Shown here in pieces: positions 5,207-5,279 of a stretch of DNA of 5,279 nucleotides; position 1 is the stretch's first letter, and every line of letters begins with the position of its first letter. Source of the DNA: an archaeon. GTDB taxonomy: Archaea > Aenigmatarchaeota > Aenigmatarchaeia > CG10238-14 > SCSR01. Location of the stretch: NCBI GenBank assembly GCA_004297575.1, contig SCSR01000094.1, forward strand, positions 1-5,279, given 5' to 3'. The notes below the pieces were generated by a model. The model saw only the letters and a program-made list of their open reading frames with translations, ran no database searches and was not told the origin of the DNA. The position numbers and the translations under genes are program-made.

Positions 5207-5215
5207 GCTTAAATG
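5207..5215 (-). promoter_or_regulatory. candidate TATA-like box A of the Lrp-type gene
   Basis: CATTTAAGC on the minus strand is centred about 26 bp before position 5185, which would give a short leader carrying the GGAGG. Other A/T-rich segments nearby (such as TTTATGATATATT, about 5192-5204) are possible alternatives, so the assignment is weak. Confidence 0.3.
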
Positions 5216-5237
5216 TTGTTATTTTACTGAAATTATA

Positions 5238-5260
5238 ATGTATAGTTAATAATTATACAT
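5238..5260. promoter_or_regulatory. 23-bp near-perfect palindrome upstream of the Lrp-type gene, candidate operator
   Basis: Arms ATGTATA (5238-5244) and TATACAT (5254-5260) are exact inverted repeats, and the 9-base spacer is itself symmetric (TTA-a-TAA) except for one G/T mismatch. Ten of eleven base pairs thus match around a central A. It lies about 70-90 bp upstream of the regulator's start and roughly 50-75 bp upstream of its probable transcription start, so it could be an autoregulatory site or serve a divergent gene beyond the window edge. Being very A/T-rich, it could also be partly chance. Confidence 0.4.
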
Positions 5261-5279
5261 ATTTTCATTACCGTATAAT

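Noticed and set aside
1..5279. Mobile element, CRISPR array, tRNA or toxin-antitoxin pair
   Set aside because: I found no repeated spacer pattern, no transposase-like frame, no terminal inverted repeats, no tRNA-like cloverleaf and no typical toxin or antitoxin pair. The small genes here are membrane proteins with different layouts.

Overview
The window looks archaeal. It encodes subunit D of the A-type (archaeal/vacuolar-type) ATP synthase. Several genes have an A/T-rich TATA-like element about 26-30 bp upstream of the start and no Shine-Dalgarno sequence, the arrangement expected of leaderless archaeal mRNAs. It also carries a regulator with two fused Lrp/AsnC modules, a form I associate with archaea. 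Small, compact genes with little operon structure would fit a DPANN-type genome, but nothing here fixes the lineage.

Layout, left to right. Positions 1-429 hold the 3' part of a gene of unrecognised function that enters from outside the window. Positions 528-1256 encode a YgjP-like zinc metallopeptidase with an intact zinc-binding motif. Positions 1314-2234 encode a slipin (stomatin/SPFH-type membrane scaffold), with no NfeD-type partner in the window. Positions 2312-2812 encode an unknown protein with a twin-arginine-like N terminus and a beta-rich remainder. Positions 2891-3517 encode ATP synthase subunit D, whose stop overlaps the start of a small hydrophobic protein (3514-3780). Positions 3853-4152 encode a second small two-helix membrane protein. 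On the minus strand, 4195-5169 encodes the double Lrp-type regulator, convergent with the small membrane gene. The last 110 bases are A/T-rich and contain its probable promoter and a long near-perfect palindrome.

The common theme is the cell envelope: a membrane scaffold, a candidate exported protein, a rotary ATPase stalk subunit and two small membrane proteins. Most genes seem to have their own promoter, so this is a neighbourhood of mostly independent units rather than one operon. The one clear translationally coupled pair is atpD with the small membrane protein after it. I found no mobile element, CRISPR array, tRNA or rRNA, and no gap between genes longer than about 110 bases. I see no convincing new multi-gene system. 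The best leads are the uncharacterised protein coupled to atpD, the twin-arginine-like protein, and the palindromes near the regulator and the small membrane gene.
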